Notes under the pieces: model-generated
Told to the model about the DNA's origin: nothing
The model's input: only the letters and a program-made list of their open reading frames with translations
Databases searched by the model: none
NCBI RefSeq assembly: GCF_026341125.1
Contig: NZ_JAPEOR010000001.1
Coordinates: forward strand, 2,604,001 to 2,668,000
Source of the DNA: Streptomyces sp. NBC_01142
Lineage (GTDB): Bacteria > Actinomycetota > Actinomycetes > Streptomycetales > Streptomycetaceae
Reading direction: 5' to 3'
Length of the DNA stretch: 64,000 bases
Part shown: in pieces, positions 1 to 9,567 of the stretch
Position numbering within the stretch: the first letter of the stretch is position 1
Layout of the letters: each line of letters begins with the position of its first letter
Translations under genes and position numbers: made by a program

Positions 1-2
1 GA

Positions 3-611
<609 letters not shown>

Positions 612-750
612 GGCGGACCGGCGGGCAGAGCCGTCGTCGACCCCGTGACCTCCTCCGGAGTGGGGCACGGGGTCCCTCGGACCAGAGGCAGCGGAAAAGG
701 AGCCGGAACGTGCAGACCCTCGGAGAAGAGCTCATCAGGGACGATGTGCG

Positions 751-2250
751 ATGAGGGAGTCGAGGGGGCCTCGACGCGCCGCCCGCGTGGCTGTGCTGGG
801 TGTGGGCGGGCTGCTCGCCGGGGTACTCGCCGGACCCGGCTCCACCACGGCGCAGGCGCGCGACGCCGGCGTCACGGTGACGTACCAGTGCCGGTTCCCC
901 TCCGGGGTCCAGGACGTCCGTGTCGGCTTCGCCGGGGTCTTTCCGGACGCCGGCGCCGTCGGCCGGCCCATCCAGCCCGGTGAGACCACGCTGCGGGCGG
1001 CCATTCCCCTCTCCGTACTCGACGGCGCGCTGCCGGCCGGTACGACGGCGATCGCCGGCACGGCAGACCTGACCACCCGGGTGGCACAGAACGGCAATAC
1101 GGTGGAAGCCGGCTGGCCGGACCTGGTCGCACCGCTGACCCCCTTACCGGAATCCGGCGATCTGGAACTGCTCCACAAGGGGCCTGTGCCCTCGGTCACG
1201 GTGACCGCCCCGGGCGAAGTGACCTTCACAGCAAGCGACTTCACGCTCGCACTGCGCCCGCAGACAGGCCAGGAGGAGGGGCAGGGGCAGCCCGACGGCC
1301 TGCCGCTCCCGGCCATCTCCTGCCAGCCCGCCGCCGGACAGGACGCCCGGCTGGCGAGCGTTGCGGTGCCGGCGGAATCCGGTCCGCCCTCGTCGCCGTC
1401 CCCCACGCCGGGTGGTCAGGGTGGACCGGAAGAGCCGGGGAAGGGGCAGAGCGGCCCCATCGCGGTCGAGCCGTCACCGCCGCCGGTGAACGACGTCTGT
1501 CCCGCGGAGCGGCCGACGGGAGAGCTGGACGACTCCCTCGTGTACCCGCCCCCGCCCGGCGCGCCGCCGAAAGTCACCAACTCGCCCGGTGTGCACGGCT
1601 GTGCCTACGCCGTCGGACTCGCCAATGTCCACAAGTTGCACGGCGCGATGATCATCAATGATCCGGGGAAGAACCCGGAACTGATCAATGTGCTGGCGAA
1701 CAAGCGTGTGCTGAGCCGGAAGAAGACGGAGGAAGGCGGCGCGTTCGTACGAATCGACTCCCTCGGGGAGCTGGACCTTCCCGATGCCGAATCCACCTTC
1801 CTGACCTTCGGGTTTCAACCGGTCACGGCGAAAGTGGAGTTCACGAACGGTCCGCTGGTCATCTCCACGGGAAGTTACGGAAGCCCCCCGAACAAGGTCG
1901 ACTTCGCTGTCGCCGGCTTCTATCAGTCACTGCGTCTGTACGACGTGAGCGTCAATGGCACCCCCCTGGACGTCGGAGCCGACTGCCGGACGGCACGGCC
2001 CTTCAAGGTGAAACTCAACGGCCGTTTCCCCGCGTACCCCAACGTGTTCCTGGGAGGACCGCTCAGTGGCCCTGTCACCATTCCAGAGTTCTCCGGATGC
2101 GGCACCGGGGGTGAGGACCTCGACCAGCTGTTCAGCGCCTCGATCTCTGGTCCGGGAAATCACATCGAGATGAACCAGGGCACCGTCTGCGTGCCGAGCC
2201 AGACCAACACCCCCTGCCCGCCGACCATGCCCGAACTTCCTGGCAGCTGA
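751..2250 (+). CDS. Secreted DUF6801-like protein
   Basis: A 499-residue exported protein. Residues 1-37 form an Arg-rich n-region, a Gly/Leu/Val hydrophobic segment and an AQA-type cleavage region. Residues about 38-195 resemble the DUF6801 beta-sandwich domain found singly or in tandem in actinomycete secreted proteins (QCRFPSG near its start). A Pro/Ser/Glu-rich linker (about residues 210-265) joins it to a C-terminal domain with paired Cys (CPAER, HGCAYAVG, DCRTARPF, SGCGTGG, TVCVPS). It lies 248 bp upstream of the mce operon, so co-function in envelope lipid transport is possible but unproven. The DUF6801 assignment is from remembered family features. Confidence 0.75.
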   Translation: MRESRGPRRAARVAVLGVGGLLAGVLAGPGSTTAQARDAGVTVTYQCRFPSGVQDVRVGFAGVFPDAGAVGRPIQPGETTLRAAIPLSVLDGALPAGTTAIAGTADLTTRVAQNGNTVEAGWPDLVAPLTPLPESGDLELLHKGPVPSVTVTAPGEVTFTASDFTLALRPQTGQEEGQGQPDGLPLPAISCQPAAGQDARLASVAVPAESGPPSSPSPTPGGQGGPEEPGKGQSGPIAVEPSPPPVNDVCPAERPTGELDDSLVYPPPPGAPPKVTNSPGVHGCAYAVGLANVHKLHGAMIINDPGKNPELINVLANKRVLSRKKTEEGGAFVRIDSLGELDLPDAESTFLTFGFQPVTAKVEFTNGPLVISTGSYGSPPNKVDFAVAGFYQSLRLYDVSVNGTPLDVGADCRTARPFKVKLNGRFPAYPNVFLGGPLSGPVTIPEFSGCGTGGEDLDQLFSASISGPGNHIEMNQGTVCVPSQTNTPCPPTMPELPGS

Positions 2251-2274
2251 CCCCCGAACCGGACCGGCCCACGG

Positions 2275-2316
2275 ATGCACACGCACACGCGCAAGCACGC
2301 ACGCGCACGCCGCTTA
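2275..2316. repeat. Alternating purine-pyrimidine tract
   Basis: About 40 bp of nearly perfect alternating CA/CG dinucleotides lie just after the stop of the secreted protein. Such tracts can adopt left-handed Z-DNA under negative supercoiling. It sits between the preceding gene and the mce promoter region. Confidence 0.6.
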
Positions 2317-2346
2317 CGCATTCGCGGACAAGGTTTCCCGGCCTAA

Positions 2347-2363
2347 TTGTCATGGAGTGACAA
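2347..2363. promoter_or_regulatory. Inverted repeat upstream of mce operon
   Basis: TTGTCA, 5 bp, TGACAA: a perfect 6-bp inverted repeat about 135 bp before the first mce start codon. It looks like an operator for a dimeric repressor. A second, shorter palindrome (ACACGTGT, 2466-2473) lies closer to the gene. No promoter hexamer pair could be assigned with confidence in this 248-bp gap. Confidence 0.4.
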
Positions 2364-2498
2364 GCGGTTCAGTTCGTCCTGAATCCGCTGTTCACATGCT
2401 TGCCCCGGCGGTGTGCGCGAACGTAGCGTGCGTGCGGCCCCCGGTGCACTTCTGCCACTTTCTGAACACGTGTGTAGTCATCTGGACTGGGAGGTGAG

Positions 2499-3491
2499 AT
2501 GGGAATCGAGGTAGTGGTCGACGGGCTCACGAAATCCTTCGGCAAGCAGAACATCTGGCAGGACGTCACGCTCACCCTCCCGGCCGGAGAAGTCAGCGTC
2601 ATGCTCGGCCCCTCGGGCACGGGAAAGACCGTGTTCCTCAAGTCGATCATCGGGCTCCTCAAACCCGAGAACGGCCGCGTCCTCATCAATGGCGTCGACA
2701 TGGTGAACAGCTCCGAGCGCGACATCTACGAAACGCGCAAGCTCTTCGGCCTGATGTTCCAGGACGGCGCGCTCTTCGGGTCGATGACGCTCTTCGACAA
2801 CATCGCCTTCCCGCTGCGCGAGCACACCCGCAAGAAGGAGTCCGAGATCCGCCGCACCGTCATGGAGCGGATGGACATGGTCGGACTCCTCGGCGCCGAA
2901 GGGAAACTGCCCGGCGAGATATCCGGCGGAATGCGCAAACGCGCGGGCCTCGCCCGCGCCCTCGTCCTGGACCCGCAGATCATCCTCTGCGACGAGCCGG
3001 ACTCCGGACTCGACCCGGTCCGCACCGCGTATCTCTCCCAGCTCCTCATCGACCTGAACGCACAGATCGACGCGACGATGCTGATCGTCACCCACAATCT
3101 CGACATCGCCGCCACCGTCCCCGACAACATGGGGATGCTCTTCCGCCGCAACCTCGTCACCTTCGGGCCGCGTGAAGTGCTGCTCACCAGCGAGGAACCG
3201 GTGGTCGCGCAGTTCCTCAGCGGACGCCGCGAAGGCCCCATCGGGATGTCGGAGGAGAAGGACGCCGCGACGCTCGCACTGGAGCAGCGCAGTGCCGGCG
3301 GCTCACGGGCGAGCGGCCCCGACCTCAAACGCTTGGCCCCACAGCTCGAACCCTCCCCGGGCATGCCGGTGCGCCAGGCCGTACAGCGCCGGCGGCAGAG
3401 GGTGCTCGGCATGATGGCTCAGCTTCCGGAGGCCGCCCGTACAGCGATCATGCAGAGCTATGCCCCGGCCGGGGGCGGTGTGGCGACATGA
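2499..3491 (+). CDS. MCE-type ABC transporter ATPase (MceG/MlaF-like)
   Basis: A 330-residue ABC ATPase expected to energise the lipid importer encoded downstream. Walker A is GPSGTGKT (residues 37-44), the signature is SGGMRKRAGLARAL (about 143-156), and Walker B plus D-loop is ILCDEPDSGLDP, with H-loop THN. The SGGMRKR signature and EPDSGLDP are typical of the MlaF/Mkl family rather than sugar or peptide importers. The last 80 residues extend beyond the ABC fold, as in mycobacterial Mkl. GGGAGGTGAG precedes the ATG. The end overlaps the next gene by 4 bp. In mycobacteria the mce ATPase gene is remote from the mce operons; here it is the first gene. Confidence 0.95.
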   Translation: MGIEVVVDGLTKSFGKQNIWQDVTLTLPAGEVSVMLGPSGTGKTVFLKSIIGLLKPENGRVLINGVDMVNSSERDIYETRKLFGLMFQDGALFGSMTLFDNIAFPLREHTRKKESEIRRTVMERMDMVGLLGAEGKLPGEISGGMRKRAGLARALVLDPQIILCDEPDSGLDPVRTAYLSQLLIDLNAQIDATMLIVTHNLDIAATVPDNMGMLFRRNLVTFGPREVLLTSEEPVVAQFLSGRREGPIGMSEEKDAATLALEQRSAGGSRASGPDLKRLAPQLEPSPGMPVRQAVQRRRQRVLGMMAQLPEAARTAIMQSYAPAGGGVAT

Positions 3492-4324
3492 CCGCGCAGC
3501 TGCCGGTGCGACCCACCGCGCCGCCCGACCGTCCCCCGCCCGTGCCCCGGCCTCCCCTCAAAGCTCTCGCGCCGCTGCGCGAGACCGGGAAGCTCTTCGC
3601 GCTGGCTGCCGCCGTGACCCGGGCGGTCTTCCGCAGGCCCTTCCAAGTGCGGGAGTTCATCGAGCAGTTCTGGTTCATCGCCAGCGTCACCATCCTGCCC
3701 GCCGCCCTTGTCTCGATCCCGTTCGGTGCGGTGATCGCCCTCCAGGTCGGCTCACTCACCCAGCAGCTCGGCGCCCAGTCCTTCACCGGCGGCGCCAGCG
3801 TCCTCGCGGTCATCCAGCAGGCCAGCCCGCTCATCGTCGCCCTGCTGATCGCCGGCGCCGGCGGCTCCGCGATCTGCGCCGACCTCGGCTCCCGCACGAT
3901 CCGCGAGGAGCTCGACGCCATGGAGGTCATGGGTGTCTCGCCCATTCAACGCCTGGTCGTCCCAAGGGTGCTGGCCACCATGTTCGTCGCCGTACTCCTC
4001 AACGGCATGGTCTCCGTCGTCGGCACTCTCGGCGGCTACTTCTTCAATGTGATCATGCAGGGCGGCACCCCCGGCGCGTACCTCGCGAGCTTCTCCGCCC
4101 TCGCGCAGCTGCCCGACCTCTACATCAGCGAACTCAAAGCGCTGATCTTCGGCTTCATCGCGGGCATCGTGGCCGCCTACCGCGGCCTCAACCCGCGCGG
4201 TGGCCCCAAGGGCGTGGGCGATGCGGTCAACCAGTCCGTCGTCATCACCTTCATGCTGCTGTTCTTCGTGAACATGGTCCTCACGGCGATCTATCTGCAG
4301 ATCGTCCCCGCGAAGGGGGGCTGA
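3488..4324 (+). CDS. MlaE/YrbE family permease (YrbEA-like)
   Basis: A 278-residue integral membrane permease of the MlaE family, the first of two that would form the transmembrane channel with the upstream ATPase. After a Pro-rich cytosolic N-terminus of about 30 residues come the interface helix (FREFIEQFWFI-like, here VREFIEQFWFI) and about five hydrophobic segments. The conserved motif RTIREELDAMEVMGV (about residues 137-151) is the coupling-loop segment that contacts the ATPase in MlaE/YrbE proteins. The ATG overlaps the previous stop (ATGA). The next gene follows after 3 bp. Confidence 0.95.
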   Translation: MTAQLPVRPTAPPDRPPPVPRPPLKALAPLRETGKLFALAAAVTRAVFRRPFQVREFIEQFWFIASVTILPAALVSIPFGAVIALQVGSLTQQLGAQSFTGGASVLAVIQQASPLIVALLIAGAGGSAICADLGSRTIREELDAMEVMGVSPIQRLVVPRVLATMFVAVLLNGMVSVVGTLGGYFFNVIMQGGTPGAYLASFSALAQLPDLYISELKALIFGFIAGIVAAYRGLNPRGGPKGVGDAVNQSVVITFMLLFFVNMVLTAIYLQIVPAKGG

Positions 4325-4327
4325 GAG

Positions 4328-5131
4328 ATGCCGATGCTCGGCTGGCTCGATCGCTCCGGCGACCAGCTCACCTTCTACGTACGGGCCCTGATCTGGATCC
4401 CGAAGACCCTGCGCCGCTATCTCAAAGAGGTGCAGCGGCTGCTCGCGGAGGTCGCCTTCGGCAGCGGCGGCCTCGGCGTCATCGGCGGCACGATCGGCGT
4501 GATGATCGCCATGACCCTGTTCACCGGCACGGTCGTCGGACTCCAGGGATACGCGGCCCTCAACCAGATCGGCACCTCCGCCTTCACCGGCTTCATCTCG
4601 GCGTACTTCAACACCCGCGAGATCGCCCCGCTGGTGGCCGGACTCGCCCTCTCCGCCACCGTCGGCGCAGGCTTCACCGCCCAGCTCGGCGCGATGCGCA
4701 TCAACGAGGAGGTCGACGCCCTCGAAGCGATGGGCGTGCGCTCCATGCCGTATCTCGTCACCACCCGCATCATCGCCGGAGTCGTCGCCATCATCCCGCT
4801 GTACGCGATCGGCCTGCTCAGCTCCTATCTCGCCTCCCGCTGGATCACCGTGCTGTTCAACGGCCAGTCCGCGGGCACCTACGACCACTACTTCAATCTC
4901 TTCCTCTCCCCGGACGACGTCCTGCTCTCCATCCTCAAGGTGCTGATCTTCAGCGTGCTGGTGATCCTTGCGCACTGCTACTACGGCTTCCGCGCCACCG
5001 GCGGCCCGGCGGGCGTGGGCGTCGCCGTCGGCCGCTCCGTACGCAACGCCATCGTGCTGATCAGCGTCACCGACTTCTTCCTCTCCCTCGCCATCTGGGG
5101 CGCGACCACGACGGTGAAGGTGGCCGGATGA
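4328..5131 (+). CDS. MlaE/YrbE family permease (YrbEB-like)
   Basis: The second permease of the pair, 267 residues. It carries the same hallmark coupling motif in the form RINEEVDALEAMGV (about residues 121-134) and about five membrane segments, ending in a C-terminal helix FFLSLAIWGATTTVKVAG. A YrbEA plus YrbEB heterodimer is the arrangement known from actinobacterial mce loci. The ATG lies 3 bp after the preceding stop behind a GGGGGGCTGAGAG stretch. The stop overlaps the first MCE gene in an ATGA junction, so translation is probably coupled. Confidence 0.95.
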   Translation: MPMLGWLDRSGDQLTFYVRALIWIPKTLRRYLKEVQRLLAEVAFGSGGLGVIGGTIGVMIAMTLFTGTVVGLQGYAALNQIGTSAFTGFISAYFNTREIAPLVAGLALSATVGAGFTAQLGAMRINEEVDALEAMGVRSMPYLVTTRIIAGVVAIIPLYAIGLLSSYLASRWITVLFNGQSAGTYDHYFNLFLSPDDVLLSILKVLIFSVLVILAHCYYGFRATGGPAGVGVAVGRSVRNAIVLISVTDFFLSLAIWGATTTVKVAG

Positions 5132-6366
5132 GCGCGCAGACGGTACGCCGACGGCTCGCGGGTGTGGTCTTCCTGCTGGTGCCCGTCCTTCTGGTGTGGC
5201 TCTCGGTCGCCGTGTACGACAAGGAGTTCACCGACGACGCCACCGTCACCGTCCTCGCGGGGACCGTCGGCAACGAAATGCACACCAACGCCGAGGTGAA
5301 GCTGCGCGGCGTCGTCGTCGGCGAGGTCCGCGACATCCACGCCGACGGCGAAGGCGCCCGCCTCACCCTTGCCATCCGGCCGGACAAGCTCAGCAGGGTG
5401 CCGGCCGATGTCACCGCGCAGATGCTGCCGACCACCCTGTTCGGCGAACGTTTCGTGGCGCTCGTACCGCCCGCCCGCAACCCCTCGCCGCACACCCTCA
5501 AGGCGGGGGACACCATTCCCCAGGACCGCTCCAGCAACGCCATCGAGCTGGAGCAGGTGCTCGACAACGTGCTGCCGCTGCTCACCGCCGTCAAGCCGGA
5601 GAAACTCTCCGCCACCCTGACAGCCGTCTCCCAGGCCCTCGAAGGGCGCGGCGACCAGCTCGGCGAGACCCTCATCACCCTCGACGCGCACCTGAAGCGA
5701 CTCAACCCGCAACTCCCCGTCCTCAACCGGGACATCGCCCAGCTGGTCAAGGTCAGTCACCTCTACGCGGACGCGGCCCCGGACGTTCTCCAGGCGCTCA
5801 CCGACTTCACCACCACCAGCGGCACCATCGCCGACCAGCACGCCGAACTCGCCGGCCTCTACGGCTCGACGACCAGGTCCGCCCAGGACCTGACCACTTT
5901 CCTCCAGCGGAACAAGGGCAACCTCATCCGACTCGCCTCGGTGAGCCGGCCCACCCTGGAGCTGCTCGCGCGGTACTCGCCCTCCTTCCCCTGCACCCTG
6001 CGCACCCTCGCCGGGTTCGTGCCCGCCATGGACAAGGCGCTCGGCAAGGGCACCCATGAGCCGGGACTCCATGTGAACGTGACCTCCGTGCCCTCCCTGG
6101 GCGCCTACGCGCCCGGCAAGGACACCCCGGTCTACAGAGCCGGGGGCGGACCGCACTGCTACACCGTGCCGTACACCGGCAGGCCCGCCCCCGCGGCGGC
6201 CGCCGCCGCGGCCGAGAACCTCGGACTGCCCAACTCGCCGCAGGAGAACCGGCTCGTCAACGAACTGCTGGCGCCCGTGCTGAAGAAAGCCCCCCAGGAC
6301 CTGCCCGACTGGAGCGCCGTGCTCACCGGGCCGGTCTTCCGAGGTGCGGAGGTGAAGCTCAAGTGA
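5128..6366 (+). CDS. MCE family protein (MceA position)
   Basis: A 412-residue cell-envelope substrate-binding protein, the first of six MCE subunits. It has an N-terminal membrane anchor (about residues 10-32, VFLLVPVLLVWLSVAVY), then the beta-barrel MCE domain (about 40-120) with the typical NAEVKLRGVVVGEV core, and a long alpha-helical region that in MCE proteins builds a hydrophobic tunnel for lipids. The ATG at 5128 is chosen because it overlaps the preceding stop (ATGA) and starts directly with the anchor; longer in-frame readings upstream run antisense-like through the permeases and are rejected. An Ala-rich stretch lies near residue 355. Confidence 0.93.
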   Translation: MSAQTVRRRLAGVVFLLVPVLLVWLSVAVYDKEFTDDATVTVLAGTVGNEMHTNAEVKLRGVVVGEVRDIHADGEGARLTLAIRPDKLSRVPADVTAQMLPTTLFGERFVALVPPARNPSPHTLKAGDTIPQDRSSNAIELEQVLDNVLPLLTAVKPEKLSATLTAVSQALEGRGDQLGETLITLDAHLKRLNPQLPVLNRDIAQLVKVSHLYADAAPDVLQALTDFTTTSGTIADQHAELAGLYGSTTRSAQDLTTFLQRNKGNLIRLASVSRPTLELLARYSPSFPCTLRTLAGFVPAMDKALGKGTHEPGLHVNVTSVPSLGAYAPGKDTPVYRAGGGPHCYTVPYTGRPAPAAAAAAAENLGLPNSPQENRLVNELLAPVLKKAPQDLPDWSAVLTGPVFRGAEVKLK

Positions 6367-7394
6367 AGCGCCGCAGCATCGCGGGACCGCTGGTCAAGTC
6401 GATCGCCTTCATCGTGATGACCGTACTGGCCACCACCGTCCTGGCGTTCAGCATCGGCCATACGGGAGTGGGCGACACCGCCCCGTACACGGCGCGGTTC
6501 TCCGACGCCACAGGGCTGATCGAAGGCGACAGTGTACGGATCGCCGGGGTCAAGGTCGGCCAGGTCGAGTCCATCAGGGTTGCTGACCGCCGTGTTGCCG
6601 AGGTCGGCTTCAGTGTCCGGAAGGGACGGAAGCTGCCCGCCTCGGTGACCGCGTCCATCAAGTACCTCAACATGGTCGGCCAGCGCTACATCGACCTTGA
6701 CCAGGGCGCCGGACCGGTCGGCCGAAGCTTCGCCGCAGGCGACACCATCCCACTGGAGCGCACCACCCCCGCACTCGACCTCACCCAGCTCTTCAACGGC
6801 TTCCAGCCGCTGTTCGAAGGACTCTCGCCGAACGAGATCAACGACCTGGCCGGCTCCATCGTCCAGGTCCTCCAGGGCGAGGGCGGCACGGTCGACAGCC
6901 TGATCGGACATGTGGGCTCGCTGACCACCACCGTCGCAGGCAAGGACAAAGTCATCGGCCAGGTCATCAAGAACCTCAACACCGTGCTCAAGACGGTCAA
7001 CGACCGCGAAGCCGGATTCAACGACCTCGTGACCACCCTCCAGAAGCTGGTCACGGGATTCTCCGGTGACCGCAAACCGCTCGGGCAGGCCGTCGTCGCC
7101 ATGGGCGACCTGACCACCGTCACCGCCGACCTCCTTCAGGACGGCCGGAAGCCGCTCAAGCAAAACATCGCCGAACTCGGGCGGCTGTCCAGGCAACTGG
7201 GCGACAACAGTCCCGCGATCGAGAACTTCCTGCGGAAGACGCCCGCCAAGATGCAGGCCATCTCCCGTCTCGCCTCCTACGGATCCTGGCTCAACCTCTA
7301 TCTCTGCGAGGCGAAGGTCACCGGAGTCGCCACCTCGGACGGCAGCAAGCCGCTCACCGGCATCGGCATCACCGAGTCGAGGTGCCTGGGATGA
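6363..7394 (+). CDS. MCE family protein (MceB position)
   Basis: A 343-residue MCE subunit starting at GTG that overlaps the previous stop (GTGA). Residues about 12-32 form the membrane anchor. The MCE domain follows, with DATGLIEGDSVRIAGVKVGQV at its core, a stretch shared closely with the next gene product. The remaining two thirds is predicted helical with few charged patches, as expected for the tunnel-forming portion. The C-terminal YLCEAK and final ESRCLG place two Cys late in the chain, a pattern common in actinobacterial MceB-D proteins. Confidence 0.93.
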   Translation: MKRRSIAGPLVKSIAFIVMTVLATTVLAFSIGHTGVGDTAPYTARFSDATGLIEGDSVRIAGVKVGQVESIRVADRRVAEVGFSVRKGRKLPASVTASIKYLNMVGQRYIDLDQGAGPVGRSFAAGDTIPLERTTPALDLTQLFNGFQPLFEGLSPNEINDLAGSIVQVLQGEGGTVDSLIGHVGSLTTTVAGKDKVIGQVIKNLNTVLKTVNDREAGFNDLVTTLQKLVTGFSGDRKPLGQAVVAMGDLTTVTADLLQDGRKPLKQNIAELGRLSRQLGDNSPAIENFLRKTPAKMQAISRLASYGSWLNLYLCEAKVTGVATSDGSKPLTGIGITESRCLG

Positions 7395-8461
7395 AGACGA
7401 TCAGGATTCCCCGTTTCACGCTCGGCCCGTTGCGGACCGGCCGCATCAAGCCCGTACGGGAACGGAACCCCGTCGCGGTCAGCCTGGTCGGTCTGCTGGT
7501 CCTGGCGCTGCTCGGCATCGCCGCCTACCGGGCGGAATCCCTTCCCTTCATCGGCGGCGGCACCACCTACACCGCCGACTTCACCGAGGCCGCGGGCCTC
7601 GACGACGGGGACGAGGTGCGGATCGCCGGAGTGAAGGTCGGCGAGGTCACCGCCGTAGGCCTCGACGGCGACAAGGTCAAGGTCAGCTTCACGGTGAAGG
7701 ACGCCTGGATCGGCAACTCCAGCACCGCGGCCATCGCCATCAAGACGCTGCTGGGCGAGAAGTACCTGGCACTCGACCCGCTCGGCACCCGCAGGCAGGA
7801 CCCCGCCGAGCGCATCCCGGCCGGCCGCACCACCTCCCCGTACGACGTCACCCAGGCCTTCAACGGACTCGGCGAAACCATCGGGAAGATCGACACCGAG
7901 CAGCTCGCCAAGAGCTTCGACACGATCTCCGCCACCTTCAAGAACTCCCCGCCCAACGTCCGCAGCGCCGCGACCGGGCTCTCCGCGCTCTCCCGGTCCG
8001 TCTCCGACCGGGACGCCCAGCTCGCCCAACTGCTCCGAGGCAGCAAACAGCTCACCAAGACCCTGGCCGGGAAGAAGAGCAGCTTCGAGACGCTCCTGGA
8101 GGACGGCAGCCTGCTGCTCGGCGAGATCCAGGCACGGCGGGACGCCATCCATCTGCTGCTCACCGGCACCAGGGACCTCGGCATCCAGCTCACCGGTGTC
8201 GTCCAGGACAACAAGCAGCAGCTGAAGCCCACTCTGGACGCCCTCGGCAAGGTCACCGGGGTACTGCTGAAGAACCGCAAGAGCCTCGACCGAACTCTCG
8301 CCCTCGCCGGGCCGTACTACCGCCTCGTCGGCAACACCCTCGGCAACGGCCGCTGGTTCGACAGCTATGTCTGCGGCCTCGTCCCCAAGAACTATCTGCC
8401 CGCCGGTACGCCTCCGACGACCGGATGCATGCCGCCCAAGCCCCGAGGCGGCGCGTCGTGA
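7391..8461 (+). CDS. MCE family protein (MceC position)
   Basis: A 356-residue MCE subunit. The ATG at 7391 overlaps the preceding stop (ATGA) and is preferred over an in-frame GTG 9 bp upstream. The membrane anchor is at about residues 28-46 (AVSLVGLLVLALLGIAAY) and the MCE core reads GLDDGDEVRIAGVKVGEV. The C-terminus ends with Cys-containing segments YVCGLV and TGCMPPK. Its MCE core is nearly the same as in the preceding subunit, consistent with paralogous expansion of one barrel-forming domain into hetero-hexamer subunits. Confidence 0.93.
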   Translation: MKTIRIPRFTLGPLRTGRIKPVRERNPVAVSLVGLLVLALLGIAAYRAESLPFIGGGTTYTADFTEAAGLDDGDEVRIAGVKVGEVTAVGLDGDKVKVSFTVKDAWIGNSSTAAIAIKTLLGEKYLALDPLGTRRQDPAERIPAGRTTSPYDVTQAFNGLGETIGKIDTEQLAKSFDTISATFKNSPPNVRSAATGLSALSRSVSDRDAQLAQLLRGSKQLTKTLAGKKSSFETLLEDGSLLLGEIQARRDAIHLLLTGTRDLGIQLTGVVQDNKQQLKPTLDALGKVTGVLLKNRKSLDRTLALAGPYYRLVGNTLGNGRWFDSYVCGLVPKNYLPAGTPPTTGCMPPKPRGGAS

Positions 8462-9567
8462 ACCTCAAGCGCATCGTCGGGATCGGCGCGGGCCTCGCGG
8501 TCGTCGCCGTCGCGGGCACCTCGGGAGTACTGGCCCTCGAGGACTCCCGATCCACCCGTATCACCGCCTACTTCAGCCGGGCGACCGGTGTGTACGAGGG
8601 CTCCGAGCTGCGGGTCCTCGGCGTCAAGGTCGGCACCGTCGACACCGTACGGCCACAGGGCGACCAGGTCAGGGTGACCCTGCTGCTCGACGAGGACGTC
8701 AAGGTCCCCAAGGACGCGCACGCCGTCGTCGTCGCGCCCAGCGTCGTCGCCGACCGCTACATCCAGCTCGCCCCCGCCTACACCGGCGGGGAACGGATCG
8801 AGGACGGCGCGGTGCTGCCCGCCGCGCGCAACGCCATGCCACTCGAAGTCGACCAGCTGTACGAGTCGATCACCGAGCTCAGCACCGCGCTCGGCCCCAA
8901 GGGCGCCAACGCGCAGGGCGCGCTCGCCGGTCTCTTCGAGACCGGAGCCGCGAACCTCGACGGCAACGGCAAGGCGATCGGCGACTCCATCGAGCAGTTC
9001 GGCAAGGCGGCCAAGACCCTGGACGGCAGCAGCGGCGACCTCTTCGCCACCCTCGCCCACCTCCAGTCCTTCACCGCGATGCTCAAGAAGAACGACGGCA
9101 ACGTGGCCAGGGCCGAACAGCAACTGGCCACCGTCACCGGGTTCCTGGCCGAGGACAAGGAGAACCTGGGCGCCGCGCTGAAGGAACTCGGCACCGCACT
9201 GGGCAAGGTCAAGGGCTTCATCAAGGAGAACCGCGGCAGCCTGAAGAAGAACGTCGACGCGCTGGTTCCGCTCACCCGGACCCTGGTCGACCAGCGCGCC
9301 TCGCTCGCCGAGGCCATGGACACCGTGCCGCTTGCGGCGGGCAATGTGCTGAACGCGTACGACCCAGTGCACCGCACCCTCAACGGCCGCGCCGACATCA
9401 ACGAGCTGAGCTTCGGCCCGGAGATCGTCATCCCGGCCGGGACGGGTTCCCTCGACGGCCTGGTGCCGGTGACGGCCTCCCGGCAGAAGGCACTGCCCAG
9501 CCTGCCGCTGCCGCCCGTCGGCAAGGTCTACGGCACCCCTCAGCAGCGGAAGGGGGCCTCCCGTTGA
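8458..9567 (+). CDS. MCE family protein (MceD position)
   Basis: A 369-residue MCE subunit that starts at GTG overlapping the preceding stop (GTGA). An upstream in-frame start at 8425 would lie deep in the previous gene and gives an Arg-rich tail without logic, so it is rejected. The anchor is at residues 5-25. The MCE core reads GVYEGSELRVLGVKVGTV. The long C-terminal helical part contains Lys/Asn-rich turns (KENRGSLKKN), typical of MCE tunnel regions. The next gene is again coupled at a TTGA junction. Confidence 0.93.
   Translation: MNLKRIVGIGAGLAVVAVAGTSGVLALEDSRSTRITAYFSRATGVYEGSELRVLGVKVGTVDTVRPQGDQVRVTLLLDEDVKVPKDAHAVVVAPSVVADRYIQLAPAYTGGERIEDGAVLPAARNAMPLEVDQLYESITELSTALGPKGANAQGALAGLFETGAANLDGNGKAIGDSIEQFGKAAKTLDGSSGDLFATLAHLQSFTAMLKKNDGNVARAEQQLATVTGFLAEDKENLGAALKELGTALGKVKGFIKENRGSLKKNVDALVPLTRTLVDQRASLAEAMDTVPLAAGNVLNAYDPVHRTLNGRADINELSFGPEIVIPAGTGSLDGLVPVTASRQKALPSLPLPPVGKVYGTPQQRKGASR

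Noticed and set aside
645..983. 112-codon frame between the two secreted proteins
   Set aside because: It overlaps the start of the 499-residue secreted protein in another frame and is Arg/Gly-rich without motifs.
3752..4975. 407-codon open frame on the minus strand
   Set aside because: Antisense to both YrbE permeases. Composition (Glu/Gly/His/Asp-rich) is typical of the shadow frame of high-GC coding DNA, and it has no domains.
3460..5127. Long + frame reading in front of the first MCE gene
   Set aside because: It runs out of frame through both permease genes and has an Arg/Pro/His-rich shadow composition. The MCE gene start at 5128 overlaps the preceding stop.
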